From Chloroflexota bacterium (lineage in GTDB: Bacteria > Chloroflexota > Anaerolineae > Aggregatilineales > Phototrophicaceae): 55,083 nucleotides of DNA. Positions within the stretch are counted from its first letter, which is position 1. Each line of letters begins with the position of its first letter. The stretch lies in NCBI GenBank assembly GCA_016223085.1, contig JACRPS010000024.1:1-55083 (forward strand). Direction: 5' to 3'. Under the pieces are notes generated by a model. The model searched no databases, had not been told where the DNA came from, and saw nothing but the letters and a program-made list of their open reading frames with translations. The position numbers were made by a program, and so were the translations under genes. Shown here in pieces: positions 41,439 to 49,620 of this stretch.

Positions 41439-43712
41439 CTACAGCAGCAGCCCGATCAGAATATCATACACCCGCCAGATGGCGCGTTTGGCCGGGGCCG
41501 GCCAGTTCCGACCGGGCAGCAGCGGCGGGAACATCCTCGCGCCTGGCTGGTCGAAGCTGTTGTTCCAGCCTTCTCCGGTCCACATAATGTCCGCGCCGCC
41601 GACTCCGATTTCCTTCACCAAACCGGTTGGGTCATAGCCGTTGTTTTCTAACGTGTTGTCATGAATCCAGTTGTTCTCCGGCAGCGGGCCGAGATCAAAC
41701 ACCGTATCGCGGTCGTAGAGGATATACAGGCTGGTCAGTGCCACGCCGACGGTCTGGTTGCCGCGAATGATGTTGTTAAACACCTCGGTGTTGTCCGCCG
41801 TCATAATCATCACGCCCGTGCCCGGCGGCACTTTGCTGACGACGGCATTGGCCGCGCCAAAGTTGGGGTGATTATTGTTCTCCACGATGTTGTCATACAC
41901 GCGGGTGTTATAACCGACCTTCGACGGGTTGTTCGGCAGCAGGAACACGAGGATGCCGCCGGTATTGTTGTAGACGTGGTTGTTGTAAACTTCGGCGTGG
42001 GTGCTGTTTTCAATCTCGATGCCGGTCACGTTTTCAAAGGCCACGTTATCACGCACGATGATCGGTCCTCGGCTCTGCCCGACGTAGATACCTGCGTCGG
42101 CAATGCCGCTGACAACACATTTCTCGATCAGGACATCGGTCGTTTCGACCGGGTAAATGCCATAAATGCCGGCGTCCTGGATGATGAGATCACGGTACAC
42201 CAGCCGTTCCGCGCCGGTAGTCAGCACACCGTTGCCGATGTAGTCCCGGATGCCAAACCCTTCCAGCGTGAAGTCGTCGCCGGTGGTGTTAAAGCCATCG
42301 GAAAGCTGCTTCTGCCCGTCCAGCCAGGGACGCTCGTCGCCCTGCACCACGCCCTTGATCGTAATGCCGGCGGTGTCCACGTACACCGTTTCGTGGTACA
42401 CCCCCGGCTCGACCAGCACCGTATCGCCCGGCAGGGCCTTGTCCACCGCCTCCTGAATCGACTCGCCGGCCTTTACGATGATGGTCTGTGGTTCGCGCGG
42501 CGCATCAGCCGTGAAGGGTGGCGCGCTCGAACGTTCCACCAGCGCGCGGGCGGGATTATCCATTCGCTGCACCACCGGCAGACCGGACGGAACAGAGTCC
42601 GGTATCGTCAACAGGTCGGTGGGTTCGTCGGTCAGCGCGTAGAGAAACGCGACTAGATCGGCCTGCTGCTGGTCGGTGAGCGTGAAGCCCCGGATGAATT
42701 CATCAGGCGTTACGTCCACCCCAAAGGCCGGGCCACCGCCTTTTTCGTAAAACTCGATCACCTCGTCCAGCGTGGCAAACGCGCCATTGTGCATGTACGG
42801 CGCGGACAGCGCCACGTTGCGCAGCCCCGGCGTGCGGAAGGCGCGGATCGCGTCCGGCGCATTTATCGTCTCCACCTGTCCCAGATCAGGATTGGCCGGG
42901 TCAGTGTCCGGCACGCCCAGTACCGCGAACTGGTTGTTGGTGAAGGTCGGCCACGAATGGCACTCGAAGCAGCGGGTTTGCGCGCTGCGGAAGATGTCGA
43001 AGCCGCGCCGCTGCGCCGGCGTCAGGGCATTAAAATCGCCGGCAGCGAAGCGGTCAAACGGCGCATCGCGGCTGATGAGCGTGCGCTCGAAGGCGGCAAT
43101 CGCGGCGGTGACGTTGTTGATCGTGATGCCGTCCTGAAACGCTTCATCAAACAGCCGCGTGTATTCCGGGATGGCCTCAAGCTGTGCCAGCAGCTCATCC
43201 ACGTTCGCGCCCATTTCGTTCTCAGCCGTGAGTGGAGCAAGCATTTGCTCCTCTAACGACTTGGCACGGCCATCCCAGAACAGCGATGTCGAATAGACCA
43301 CATTCCACAGCGACGGCGCGTTGCGGCGTAAATCTTCGCCGTGCGTGCCCTGTGCCACCTTGCGCCCATCGCTGAAGCCGAGATCGGGGTGATGGCAGGT
43401 CGCGCAGGAACGATCATCGTTGGCAGACAGAATCGGGTCGTAAAACAGCAGCCGGCCCAGCGCGGCCTGCTGCGTGTCTACCGGCGCGGTTTCCGGCCAC
43501 GCGGCCTGCAGGCCGGTGGTCGCTTCGCTGCTCTGGCGCGCGCCACCACCCTGCTCGCCCACCGGAATCAGCTTGTCTTCCGGCACAGGCAGATACGCAA
43601 AGGCCAGTGTCAGGCCGCAGAGGAACAGCAGTGGGACGCCGAGCAGCCAGTGCCAGAGCCGGCGGCGGGGTTTTGTAGGAGCTACTGTTACGGGAAGCGC
43701 AGCATCAGCCAT
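41439..43712 (-). CDS. cytochrome c peroxidase / beta-helix fusion protein
   Basis: 757 residues. An N-terminal transmembrane anchor (LLGVPLLFLCGLTLAFAYL) leads to a di-heme MauG/CcpA-type peroxidase with CATCH at 103-107 and CFECH at 248-252 plus an APYMHNG methionine. From about 410 to 720 comes a right-handed parallel beta-helix (ESIQEAVDKALPGDTVLVEPG, then repeats with NNH, NTG and IVENN ladders) like NosD/pectate-lyase proteins. The two parts are rarely joined. Possibly an extracytoplasmic redox enzyme bound to a polysaccharide or polymer through the helix; speculation. Confidence 0.85.
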   Translation of the reverse strand: MADAALPVTVAPTKPRRRLWHWLLGVPLLFLCGLTLAFAYLPVPEDKLIPVGEQGGGARQSSEATTGLQAAWPETAPVDTQQAALGRLLFYDPILSANDDRSCATCHHPDLGFSDGRKVAQGTHGEDLRRNAPSLWNVVYSTSLFWDGRAKSLEEQMLAPLTAENEMGANVDELLAQLEAIPEYTRLFDEAFQDGITINNVTAAIAAFERTLISRDAPFDRFAAGDFNALTPAQRRGFDIFRSAQTRCFECHSWPTFTNNQFAVLGVPDTDPANPDLGQVETINAPDAIRAFRTPGLRNVALSAPYMHNGAFATLDEVIEFYEKGGGPAFGVDVTPDEFIRGFTLTDQQQADLVAFLYALTDEPTDLLTIPDSVPSGLPVVQRMDNPARALVERSSAPPFTADAPREPQTIIVKAGESIQEAVDKALPGDTVLVEPGVYHETVYVDTAGITIKGVVQGDERPWLDGQKQLSDGFNTTGDDFTLEGFGIRDYIGNGVLTTGAERLVYRDLIIQDAGIYGIYPVETTDVLIEKCVVSGIADAGIYVGQSRGPIIVRDNVAFENVTGIEIENSTHAEVYNNHVYNNTGGILVFLLPNNPSKVGYNTRVYDNIVENNNHPNFGAANAVVSKVPPGTGVMIMTADNTEVFNNIIRGNQTVGVALTSLYILYDRDTVFDLGPLPENNWIHDNTLENNGYDPTGLVKEIGVGGADIMWTGEGWNNSFDQPGARMFPPLLPGRNWPAPAKRAIWRVYDILIGLLL

Positions 43713-43932
43713 TCATCTATTCCTTTAAAACTCATCCAATAAATTGTAATGTGTACAGCCGTCCTTGTGGAGCAACCCCGACTAAAATGCCGTTTCTACT
43801 CAAACAGCTTTGACAGCACGATCTGAAAACCTGGAACGGTGTCCTCACCATCCAGCACCGCGTCCCCGGCCAGGAACTCACTCACTGCCGGGTACTCCTA
43901 GCTCGCCAGAAGTCGCCCGCCGGTGCAACGGC

Positions 43933-43960
43933 GTAGGGACTCGGCATGCCGTGTCCCTAC
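43933..43960. repeat. family A palindrome
   Basis: 28-bp palindrome GTAGGGACTCGGCA / TGCCGTGTCCCTAC just downstream of the SRPBCC gene. The 250-bp gap between the peroxidase and SRPBCC genes holds no other recognised feature. Confidence 0.85.
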
Positions 43961-43963
43961 AGG

Positions 43964-44401
43964 TCATGACCCCTCCAGCTTTGCCTTTAACGTTGTCAGG
44001 CTCTTTTCCAGATTTTCGGTGTTGGCGCGCTCCAGCACCAGCCGGTCGAAAATCTTGCCCAACCCGCCGCCCGGCACGTCATAATCGAAATACGATTTTA
44101 CCCGCGTGCCACCGTTTTCCGGCACGAGGGTGAAGTTGTTGACGCCGGTGATCATGCCGTCCATCTTGTAGTTCGCCAGCCGGCCGCGCTGGTAGGCTTC
44201 CAGCGTCATCGTCAGGTGAAAGGTGGTGCCCATGGACTTGTACGCCACCTTCACGGCGCTGCCCACCGACGGATGCGCCGCGTCCGGCTCGGCGGACTGC
44301 ACGCCGGCGAACCACTCCGGCCAGCGGCGGGCATCATCCATATACGCCGCGACCTGCTCAGGCGGTCTTGCAATAAACACATCCCGTTCAACGGTTGCCA
44401 T
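43964..44401 (-). CDS. SRPBCC family protein
   Basis: 145 residues from the ATG at 44401 (GGGAAAAG upstream). The fold markers TVERDVFIARPPEQVAAYMDDARRWPEWF, GSAVKVAYKSMGTTFHLTMTLEAY and NFTLVPENGGTRVKSYFDYDV match polyketide cyclase/dehydrase-like ligand-binding START superfamily proteins. They bind hydrophobic ligands; the ligand is not known here. It may be co-transcribed with the membrane protein gene upstream. Confidence 0.85.
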   Translation of the reverse strand: MATVERDVFIARPPEQVAAYMDDARRWPEWFAGVQSAEPDAAHPSVGSAVKVAYKSMGTTFHLTMTLEAYQRGRLANYKMDGMITGVNNFTLVPENGGTRVKSYFDYDVPGGGLGKIFDRLVLERANTENLEKSLTTLKAKLEGS

Positions 44402-44448
44402 AATTCTTTTCCCTTTTTTGTTCCAACAGATTTTTTGATGATTGACCT

Positions 44449-44479
44449 GTAGGGACACGATCTACTATCACGTCCCTAC
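44449..44479. repeat. family A palindrome carrying a stop codon
   Basis: GTAGGGACACGAT / ATCACGTCCCTAC with a short insert. Its CTA at 44476-44478 is the TAG stop of the polytopic membrane gene. Confidence 0.85.
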
Positions 44480-45774
44480 ACCATCGGCGTAACGGGTCGC
44501 CGTCGCCAGAACGTCACCCCGTAGATGAAAGCCCCCAGCGCGACCAGCGCCAGCCCGCCCAGCCACAGCGCGTACAGCGGCACAAGCAGCGTTTGCACGT
44601 CCAGATAGCCAACGTTCAGGCGGCGCTCGGTGTACGTTTGTGCCACGCCGGCTGCGGCCAATGCCAGCGCGCCGATTACCAGCCCAAAGGATACCAGCCA
44701 GAACGGAATGAAGCCGGTAACGCGGCGGTTGTGGCCGCGCAGTTCGGCGGCAGCCTGGTTTGCCATTCCTAACGCCAGCACTACGCCTGCCAACAATGTT
44801 AGCGTGGTTTGAAGGTCGCTCAGGCGCGTGCCCAGCGTCCACTGGCTGATAGCGGGCACGGCTTGCAGCGCGCCAAGCAGCCCTGGCCCCAGCAGCAGCA
44901 ACAGCAGTGCCAGCGCGAACCAGTGTGCGGCCAGGGTTTGCGTCGGGTTACGGTCGGACAGGGCACGGTAGGCGTGCGCCGCGAAAATGAGATAAAACAC
45001 GGGAATCAGCAGGGCGCTGAGGCTGCCGACCGTCGCTACCCAATCCAGCGCGCCGAGCGCCGCCAGCGGCGACAGCGGTACTAATGCCCCCGCCAGCGTC
45101 ACCACCCCGGCCACGCTGTAAATGCCCACGTCTGCCCACCCGGGCGTGACATTGCTGAACCGGTGCATAAGCCAGAAGGCCAGCGCGACCAGCATCAGTG
45201 GATAGGCGACGTACAGGTTGATACCGGTGGCCAGCGTTTGCAGTGTCCGCGTTTGCAGAAAATCGCCCGGTGTCACCAGTCCGGCAAGACTCGTGACGAG
45301 GTTCAACGATAGGCCAACCAGCCACACCTGAACAACCGGCGGGCGTGGCTTGCTGCCCAAGATCGCCAGCCCGACCGCGCTGCCAGCGATCACCTGTAAC
45401 GTCGTGAGCAGGGGCGGCAGCTCCAACAGCGTCCGGCCTTCCAGCAGGCCGAGCAGGCCGGCAGCGACCGCCAGCGCCAGCAGCGCCATCCACAGCGCCG
45501 CGCCGGCGCGCAGCAGTCGTTCGTTGGCGAGGCGGCAGTCGGCGCGGTACATGGCTGCCGCATAAATGCCGCCGCCGAGCAGTCCGGTCAGTCCGGTCAG
45601 ACGAAGCAGCACACCGGCCAGCGGCCCAAGCTGGTGATAGGGCAGCGTCCGCGCCAATGACGTATCCGGAGCGATCAGCAGGACCGCGCCCGCCAGCGCC
45701 GCCAGCAGATACAGCACCAGCAGCATAATCGTTTGCACAAACAGCCGGTAAGCAATCCTCTGCGACAGGGTCAT
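44476..45774 (-). CDS. polytopic membrane protein, heme-copper-oxidase-subunit-I-like
   Basis: 432 residues with about twelve hydrophobic segments. The C-terminal part (FWLVSFGLVIGALALAAAGVAQTY, then LYALWLGGLALVALGAFIYG) is loosely reminiscent of CcoN/NorB-type oxidase subunits, but histidines at heme-ligand positions are missing, so a catalytic role is doubtful. Its stop lies in a family A palindrome. RBS is weak at the ATG 45774. It lies divergently from the DNA methyltransferase gene, 188 bp away, with AT-rich sequence between. Confidence 0.55.
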   Translation of the reverse strand: MTLSQRIAYRLFVQTIMLLVLYLLAALAGAVLLIAPDTSLARTLPYHQLGPLAGVLLRLTGLTGLLGGGIYAAAMYRADCRLANERLLRAGAALWMALLALAVAAGLLGLLEGRTLLELPPLLTTLQVIAGSAVGLAILGSKPRPPVVQVWLVGLSLNLVTSLAGLVTPGDFLQTRTLQTLATGINLYVAYPLMLVALAFWLMHRFSNVTPGWADVGIYSVAGVVTLAGALVPLSPLAALGALDWVATVGSLSALLIPVFYLIFAAHAYRALSDRNPTQTLAAHWFALALLLLLLGPGLLGALQAVPAISQWTLGTRLSDLQTTLTLLAGVVLALGMANQAAAELRGHNRRVTGFIPFWLVSFGLVIGALALAAAGVAQTYTERRLNVGYLDVQTLLVPLYALWLGGLALVALGAFIYGVTFWRRRPVTPMV

Positions 45775-45962
45775 GGGATGTTCCGAACGCCACTAAAAAA
45801 ATATCATCGCTATGATTAGTATTTATGCCGGTTGGAGTATAACCTGAACGGTTCAAAATCGCCCGATGTAAGGACACTCATCATTAAATTCTCTCTCAAA
45901 AACTCCCGCATTGCGACCATTTGTGCTATCATATACAAACATGATTATCAAGGATACGATGC

Positions 45963-47318
45963 ATGCCTTTTCAACCCCGTCTGTTTGAGGACCCGAAAGG
46001 ACTGGATGAGCCAGTTGCAACCATGAGTCGGGCAAATTGGGGAACCTTTCAGGATAGCCTGAATGCGCCAATTCATTCGTGGTTCACTTACCCGGCGGGG
46101 TTTTCCTTTAAAGCTGTTGAACAGGCATTAACCTTTTTTTCCATAAAACCGGGAATGGTTATCTACGACCCTTTCGCTGGCACAGGAACAACCAACATCG
46201 TTGCCAAGCAACAAGGCATTCATTCCTACGGGATTGAGGCGCATCCATTTATTCATTTTATTGCTCGTACCAAGCTCTACTGGAACTTTGACTTACCGAA
46301 CTTGCGAAGACAGATTGATCTACTAATTCAGGAACTTCGGTTAACCATTCGATCAGCACCAGAAACTCAGATTGACCTGGAAACGATTTTCCCGGAACTC
46401 GTTCGAAAATGTTATAGTCCTGAAAAATTAAGACTGCTATATCTTTGCCGGACAACCATCGAACAGTTACCTCCCGGTCCATTTCAGGATTTTGCAAAAG
46501 TTGGGTTAACCCACTTACTCCGTTCCGCTGCTGATGTTGCAACTGGATGGCCCTATATCGCGCCACAGAAAGCAAAAAAGGCGTCCACCAACCATAGTGA
46601 TATACCTCAACTGCTGCGAAACCAGCTCTATCGGATGCTGGCTGACATTCAACTGGTCTGTTCTGAATCGCCGCAAAAGGCACAGGCGATCCTGATAAAC
46701 GGAGATGCCCGCCAACACCAGCATGAAATAGCGTCGGACTCGGTAGACTTAGCATTTACTTCACCGCCTTATCTGAATAACTATGATTATGCCGACCGTA
46801 CCCGTTTGGAAATGTACTTCTGGGGACAGGCAAAAACGTGGAGTGACATTACCAATCAAGTCCGTGACCGCCTCATCATGTCCGCTACCACACAAATCAA
46901 TCGCTCGGATTACCCTACGGATCAATTATTAAGCCCTGATTTCATTGATGTAGTACCGTCGGTCGCTACACAGCTTGAGCCGAAAATACGAGAGTTATCG
47001 GCACTGCGTTTAACCAAAGGCGGTAAAAAAAGTTATGACATTCTGGTGGCCGGCTATTTCAATGACATGTTGCGTGTGCTGCAAGAGACACACCGGGTTC
47101 TGAAACCGGGGAGTTCTTTTGTAATGATCCTGGGAGACTCCGCACCATATGGTGTTTATATCCCCACACATATTTACTTGGGAGAGATGGCTAAAGTGGT
47201 CGGTTTTAGCAATTACAAGGTTGAACACCTGCGCAAGCGGGGAGACAAGTGGAAAGATAATCCCCAGCGCCATAAAGTGCCTTTACAGGAGTGTATTCTG
47301 ACGCTGGTTATGGCATAG
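45963..47318 (+). CDS. site-specific DNA methyltransferase (N4/N6 class)
   Basis: 451 residues. Motif I DPFAGTGTTNIV (about 64-75) comes first and motif IV TSPPYLNNYDYADRTRLE later at about 265, giving the motif order of alpha-type amino-methyltransferases; SPPY is most often N4-cytosine. The long middle stretch is the presumed target-recognition region. AAGGA lies nine bases before the ATG. AT-rich relative to flanks. Tail-to-tail, one base apart, with a nuclease-like gene, as in a type II restriction-modification system. Confidence 0.85.
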   Translation: MPFQPRLFEDPKGLDEPVATMSRANWGTFQDSLNAPIHSWFTYPAGFSFKAVEQALTFFSIKPGMVIYDPFAGTGTTNIVAKQQGIHSYGIEAHPFIHFIARTKLYWNFDLPNLRRQIDLLIQELRLTIRSAPETQIDLETIFPELVRKCYSPEKLRLLYLCRTTIEQLPPGPFQDFAKVGLTHLLRSAADVATGWPYIAPQKAKKASTNHSDIPQLLRNQLYRMLADIQLVCSESPQKAQAILINGDARQHQHEIASDSVDLAFTSPPYLNNYDYADRTRLEMYFWGQAKTWSDITNQVRDRLIMSATTQINRSDYPTDQLLSPDFIDVVPSVATQLEPKIRELSALRLTKGGKKSYDILVAGYFNDMLRVLQETHRVLKPGSSFVMILGDSAPYGVYIPTHIYLGEMAKVVGFSNYKVEHLRKRGDKWKDNPQRHKVPLQECILTLVMA

Positions 47319-47319
47319 A

Positions 47320-48132
47320 TTATACGTCGGTAGGGGGCCACAGGGGCGGGCCAGAGTCATCGATCAGGATGAGATCAGCGTCAAATGATTCCAGAAAACG
47401 AATAGCTTCAGCCAATGCGTTAAAACGATAGGTGCGTGTTTCGCCAAAGTTGGTTTCAATAGTGACTTCTACGGTCTGTACCTGTCGGGGCGTATCTGGA
47501 CTGAGTGTAGCACGAAGCGATTGATGGAGCTGCGGCTCAATCGCTGCCAGCAGCTTTTGAGCAATTTCGCTGTATTCCCGATCACTGAGTTTTGTCCAGT
47601 CTGTCCAGGCCTGCATCGCCCGGTCGCGCTCCTTTTCTTCCCACGCGAAATCAATCCCATAATTAGCCAGCACCCGAACAATTTCGCCAAATCCCACCTC
47701 AAATATACTGACGTCAAAGCTGTTCAGCATGGCCTTTGAACTGCTGCTCCAGCTACCGGCCAGCACAGCAATGGATTTACGGATGGTAGGGTATGAGCGT
47801 CGCAGGCTGTAGTGAGCGGTGCAAATCCAGCTTCCCTTATCTCGATTGTGTTTCTTATAGCGGATGTATTTTGATTCGATGAGAACCAGGGGTTGCATCC
47901 TCTGATTCGCAACAACAGCGTCAATGTTAAATTCATTACCTGCCGTATCGCGCAGCAACAGTTTGGTTAATTGTCCGGTTCTGGCATTGGGGCGACCAGC
48001 CGTCACATACACACAGCCGTGATCTTCAGCAATAGGACGGATAAGGCGGTTCACTTCGCTTTCAATCAACGCGCCTAACGCTTCACCCAATGTGCTACCC
48101 GGATTGGCAATTACTTTTGGAGATTCACTCAT
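47320..48132 (-). CDS. PD-(D/E)XK restriction-endonuclease-like protein
   Basis: 270 residues from the ATG at 48132; the open frame further upstream overlaps the next gene and is not coding. D71 in FNIDAVV and E86-S-K88 in LVLIESKYIRYK form the PD-(D/E)XK catalytic core, with a preceding Glu in ALIESEVNRLI. A TAHYSLRRSYPTIRKSI.VLAGSWSSSSKAM segment is conserved-looking but unassigned. Convergent partner of the DNA methyltransferase, so a restriction-modification system of unknown target. Its first eight codon positions overlap the metallophosphoesterase end. Confidence 0.7.
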   Translation of the reverse strand: MSESPKVIANPGSTLGEALGALIESEVNRLIRPIAEDHGCVYVTAGRPNARTGQLTKLLLRDTAGNEFNIDAVVANQRMQPLVLIESKYIRYKKHNRDKGSWICTAHYSLRRSYPTIRKSIAVLAGSWSSSSKAMLNSFDVSIFEVGFGEIVRVLANYGIDFAWEEKERDRAMQAWTDWTKLSDREYSEIAQKLLAAIEPQLHQSLRATLSPDTPRQVQTVEVTIETNFGETRTYRFNALAEAIRFLESFDADLILIDDSGPPLWPPTDV

Positions 48133-49309
48133 ATCCTCGAATCTCCCACAGCACAATTTCCGGCGGGCACAGGAAGCGCGCGCGGGGTGCGCCCAGCCCT
48201 TCCAGCCCCACGCCGCGTGATGTGTACAGCGTGGTCGTGCCCAGTTCATAGCGCCCCATGATGAAGCGGTTGCCCAGGTGGCTGCTGGAAAAAATCGGCC
48301 CGATCAGCGGCAGACGAATCTGGCCGCCGTGGGTATGGCCGCACAGGTACAGGTCAATGCCGCAGTCGTTGGCCTCCGGCGCAATGTCCGGCGGGTGCAT
48401 CAGCAGCAGATTCAGCCCGGCTGGCGGGGCGGTCAGCATCATTTTATGCAGCAGCGCACGGTCTTTATCCATGTCATGTGTAACCACCAGGCCGAGGATG
48501 TTCAACACGCCGCCTGGTGTATCCAGCGACAGCCATTGATTCGGCAGCAGCTTGAGATTGTCCAGCCCGCGCACGAAGTCCTTGACCCGTTCCAGCGGTT
48601 CCACCAGCGGCGTGCCGGAGACACAGTAGACGCCCAGCGGCGCGCGCCACTCGCTGATGATGCTGCGGATGGCCTGCTCCGCCGCAGGGTCGTGGGTATT
48701 GGACAGATTCACAAAATCGCCGGTAAAAACGATGATGTCCGGCGCGAGTTCCCGAATCAGCCGGTTGAGGTGGCGCTCACGTGGGGTGACGCGCTCCATG
48801 TGAATGTCACCGATTTGCAGCAGGCGCAGCGGGGGCGCGTCAGCCTTCCATTTGCGGGTGCGGTACTGCTGATAGGTAACGCCCAGGCGGAAGGGTTCAA
48901 TCCAGGTGGCATAAAACACAACCGACGTGACAGCGGCCAGCACCAGCCAGCCCAGCCACCAGGGCGCGCCGGCGAGGCCGAGCGCGTTCAGCAGCACCAT
49001 CAACAGCGCGGCCAGCGCCAGCGCCGATGGCTTGTCCGGGCCAAAGCTGCGCCCGGTGACGGGCAGCAGCACCAGCAGCAGCCAGTTCGCGGCGGCGGCA
49101 ATAGCAAAGCTGGCCAGCGTCAGCAGGCCGCCGGGACGGTCGCGCCAGACAATCCAGACCAGCGCCGCGTTAAACACCAGCAGCAGCACCACCAGTACCA
49201 CCGGCAGGGATTGCAGGCGGTTGGTCAGCACCAGCAGCGTGTGCAGCGGCGTATGTTCGAGGGGGTCAACCTCGGAGGTTTGCGGTTTTGGAGTGGCAGT
49301 CGGGGGCAT
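48125..49309 (-). CDS. membrane-anchored metallophosphoesterase, GNH motif missing
   Basis: 394 residues. Four or five N-terminal membrane helices (about 35-145) precede a calcineurin-like domain: LQIGDIH (D168, H170), VFTGDFV (D198), then VYCVSGTPLVEP at about 231 in place of the usual GNHD, and CGHTHGGQ late. Loss of the Asn-His pair, needed for metal and catalysis in the YkuE/MPE family, suggests impaired or altered activity. Its ATG overlaps the stop of the small upstream gene by one base (TAATG), so they are coupled. Confidence 0.85.
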   Translation of the reverse strand: MPPTATPKPQTSEVDPLEHTPLHTLLVLTNRLQSLPVVLVVLLLVFNAALVWIVWRDRPGGLLTLASFAIAAAANWLLLVLLPVTGRSFGPDKPSALALAALLMVLLNALGLAGAPWWLGWLVLAAVTSVVFYATWIEPFRLGVTYQQYRTRKWKADAPPLRLLQIGDIHMERVTPRERHLNRLIRELAPDIIVFTGDFVNLSNTHDPAAEQAIRSIISEWRAPLGVYCVSGTPLVEPLERVKDFVRGLDNLKLLPNQWLSLDTPGGVLNILGLVVTHDMDKDRALLHKMMLTAPPAGLNLLLMHPPDIAPEANDCGIDLYLCGHTHGGQIRLPLIGPIFSSSHLGNRFIMGRYELGTTTLYTSRGVGLEGLGAPRARFLCPPEIVLWEIRGYE

Positions 49310-49551
49310 TATGATCTCGTTGATGAATCGGGCATGGACTGGGACAGGTCGTTAAGCAGGGCGCGCAGTTCGCCGCGTATCGTCTGGATCGCGCCGGGGT
49401 CGTTTTGCGAATCCAGCAGGGCTTCGACGATCACCGCCAGACGGTAGACATCCTGCGGGCGGGCCGCTTTCTGTTCCAGTATGCGGTTCAGGGAACGGGT
49501 GATCGGGTCAGCCATTTGACTGCGTTCGTTTTCAGGCTCTATTTCAGACAC
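49309..49551 (-). CDS. small helical hypothetical protein
   Basis: 80 residues from a GTG at 49551 that has AAGGAGGG six bases upstream, a much stronger site than other starts. Mostly charged helix (ILEQKAARPQDVYRLAVIVEALLDSQ, GELRALLNDLSQSM). No family recognised. It lies between a sensor kinase and the metallophosphoesterase, coupled to the latter by TAATG overlap and 69 bp after the kinase, so the three genes are probably one operon. It could be a signalling partner of either. Confidence 0.65.
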   Translation of the reverse strand: MSEIEPENERSQMADPITRSLNRILEQKAARPQDVYRLAVIVEALLDSQNDPGAIQTIRGELRALLNDLSQSMPDSSTRS

Positions 49552-49620
49552 GCTCGCCCTCCTTTGCGGCTTCCTGCGGATGATCTGCCTGCATGGCCGG
49601 GCAGCAGCATACCAGCCCAT

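Noticed and set aside
47328-47355. Further family A palindrome (GTAGGGGGCC...)
   Set aside because: The right arm does not pair and the sequence is coding for the nuclease C-terminus.
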